Below, in pieces: positions 5,314 to 6,103 of a stretch of DNA of 6,103 nucleotides. Below the pieces are notes generated by a model. It was not told where the DNA came from. It searched no databases and saw only the letters and a list, made by a program, of their open reading frames with translations. Both the position numbers and the translations under genes were made by a program. Numbering within the stretch: position 1 is the first letter of the stretch; the number at the start of each line of letters is the position of its first letter. Origin of the DNA: Ruminococcaceae bacterium UBA4958. Its GTDB lineage: Bacteria; Bacillota; Clostridia; Oscillospirales; Acutalibacteraceae. Location of the stretch: NCBI GenBank assembly GCA_002397355.1, contig DHAI01000019.1, positions 1 to 6,103 of the forward strand, read 5' to 3'.

Positions 5314-5844
5314 TTACTGAAAAGCGGAAGCTTCCGCGACGGCAGGCTCCGCACAGTCGCTGAACACGGCCTCCATCTCCCAGTCCGGCACGGACAGGTT
5401 GATCGGCATGCCGGTGTTCCCGTCCGCCTCAAGGTGAAAGAGAGAGCCGCGCACGACGCCGGAAAAGGAATTCGCCCCTTCCGCCATCAGGGCGTCCGGC
5501 TTTGCGGCGCAGTCTATCGCCTCCTTCAGCAGGCGCGGAAAAGCGCCGTCCGGCAGAATACACGCTCCGCTCTGCGCGGAAAGGCCTCGGTACGTCTCGG
5601 TAAACCCGTCGCCAACCCACATGTATTTCAGGCCGGCCCCATTTCCCGACAGGATCTCCAGCGAAGCGGAGGCCGGTCCCGTGCGGATGAACGAGCAGAG
5701 ATAGTCGTCGCCGCGGCAGGAAACCCGCGCGCGGCAGGAGAAAGCCAGGCTGAGGTCCTCGGTGGACAGTCTCTTTCCCCCGGTGGAGCAGGCGGAAAGA
5801 AGCAGGATCAGAGCGGAAAGGAAGATCAAAAACACACGCCGCAT
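5314..5844 (-). CDS. LolA/YdcC-like lipoprotein
   Basis: This encodes a 176-residue membrane-anchored lipoprotein. The N-terminus is MRRVFLIF with a hydrophobic stretch and the lipobox Leu16-Ser-Ala-Cys19, so Cys19 should be lipidated and the rest exposed outside the membrane. The mature part is predicted to be beta-rich: FSCRARVSC, SLEILSGN, GLKYMWVGDGFTETYRGL, a helical LLKEAIDCAAK, then SFSGVVRGSLFHLEADGNTG and PINLSVPDWEMEAVFSD. The last pair (D-x-TG-x-P and L-x-VP followed by ATF/AVF) resembles Clostridia lipoproteins of the LolA-like/YdcC type that sit beside alr and mazF. This is family recall, not a search result. Six further cysteines (37, 43, 50, 95, 112, 164) are unusual for that fold and could form disulfides. 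The ATG at 5844 was chosen because GGAGG (5855-5851) lies 6 bases upstream; the TTG at 5859 overlaps it. It starts 32 bases after nnrD, probably in one operon, and ends in TAA. The function is unknown. Confidence 0.85.
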   Translation of the reverse strand: MRRVFLIFLSALILLLSACSTGGKRLSTEDLSLAFSCRARVSCRGDDYLCSFIRTGPASASLEILSGNGAGLKYMWVGDGFTETYRGLSAQSGACILPDGAFPRLLKEAIDCAAKPDALMAEGANSFSGVVRGSLFHLEADGNTGMPINLSVPDWEMEAVFSDCAEPAVAEASAFQ

Positions 5845-5850
5845 AGCCGG

Positions 5851-5869
5851 CCTCCGCAAAAGGCGGAAG
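5851..5869 (-). promoter_or_regulatory. Small hairpin enclosing the lipoprotein ribosome site
   Basis: In the minus-strand RNA, CUUCCGC (5869-5863) can pair with GCGGAGG (5857-5851) around a 5-base loop, giving seven pairs including one G·U. The 3' arm contains the GGAGG Shine-Dalgarno of the lipoprotein gene. Translation may therefore depend on ribosomes finishing nnrD upstream. The structure is visible; its role is inferred. Confidence 0.35.
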
Positions 5870-5876
5870 CGCGCGG

Positions 5877-6103
5877 CTACCGCCCGATTTTCAGAAAAAG
5901 CTCCGGAAGCATGGCGACCAGGTCCGTGGGCAGCATGGCGCTCTGCGATTTTTCCATCGCGCAGCGGTCGCCCGCCAGGCCGTGGAGATAGACGGCGCCC
6001 ACCGCGGCGTCGTACGGGGCGATTCCCTGCGCCGCGAACGAGGCGATCATCCCGGCCAGCACGTCGCCGCTTCCGCCCTTCGCCGCGGTGGGCGCCGTCT
6101 ATC
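5877..6103 (-). CDS. nnrD: ADP-dependent NAD(P)H-hydrate dehydratase, C-terminal end (in-frame TAG near window edge)
   Basis: This is the C-terminal 74 codons of the ribokinase-fold enzyme that dehydrates damaged (S)-NAD(P)HX using ADP, often fused to the epimerase NnrE. The diagnostic AKGGSGDVLAGMIASF-like segment is present, with GGSGD at 6077-6063, the phosphate-binding and catalytic-Asp motif. It is followed by AAQGIAPYDAAVGAVYLHGLAGDRCA and a terminal helix, MLPTDLVAMLPELF, all family-typical. The gene ends in TAG (5879-5877) 32 bases before the lipoprotein start. Reading upstream in the same frame, TAG occurs at 6101-6099, only twelve codons before the catalytic Asp, so the frame does not continue to the window edge. 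The gene may be broken by a nonsense or frameshift change, or a base may be wrong. In the neighbouring frame the last visible bases read I-D-G-A, where the family has a conserved Gly at that distance from GGSGD, so a small indel is at least as plausible. Only about 40 bases upstream are visible. Confidence 0.8.

Noticed and set aside
5302..5991. Plus-strand 229-codon frame opposite the lipoprotein and nnrD genes
   Set aside because: The minus strand carries a clear lipobox signal peptide and GGSGD-containing nnrD sequence. The plus-strand product is Arg/Gly/Ala-rich with no motif.
1..6103. CRISPR array, tRNA, rRNA, insertion sequence or integrase
   Set aside because: I saw no repeat-spacer periodicity, cloverleaf, rRNA-like segment, transposase or integrase sequence on either strand.

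Overview
The window looks like chromosome from a fairly GC-rich, endospore-forming Firmicute. The most likely group is the class Clostridia, in the Oscillospiraceae/Ruminococcaceae area. This rests on a CotF-type spore coat protein, a MazF very close to Bacillus EndoA, a LolA/YdcC-like lipoprotein next to NAD(P)H-hydrate dehydratase, and strong AAGGAG-type ribosome binding sites. The assignment is an inference; no rRNA or marker gene is present.

Layout. Bases 1-3128 (+ strand) hold two overlapping genes for the halves of a heterodimeric ABC exporter. The first is cut by the window edge. Their ATPase motifs are complementary: one composite site should be active and the other is degenerate. A strong hairpin at 3187-3230 separates this operon from convergent minus-strand genes: a CotF-family coat protein (3234-3527), a 61-residue helical partner (3539-3724), and the MazF/EndoA endoribonuclease toxin (3803-4174). 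The next 358 bases are visibly AT-richer and carry a candidate mazF promoter/operator and a candidate plus-strand promoter. That promoter serves a lone plus-strand gene (4533-5093) for a zinc-ribbon protein with a phage-like C-terminal part. A cluster of hairpins (5145-5313) closes that gene against convergent minus-strand genes: a lipoprotein (5314-5844) and the C-terminal end of NAD(P)H-hydrate dehydratase (5877 to the window edge).

How the genes relate. Read on the minus strand, the order is nnrD, lipoprotein, then mazF. This resembles the conserved Firmicute cluster in which a YdcC-like lipoprotein is followed by alanine racemase (alr), the antitoxin ndoAI and the toxin ndoA. Here alr and the antitoxin are absent from the expected place, and an oppositely oriented phage-like gene sits there instead. 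The toxin therefore has no visible cognate antitoxin. The nnrD fragment also has an in-frame TAG just upstream of its GGSGD motif. The second look should go to this part of the window (about 3800-6103). The ABC operon and coat genes are ordinary families, though the ABC pair is a clear example of asymmetric nucleotide sites.
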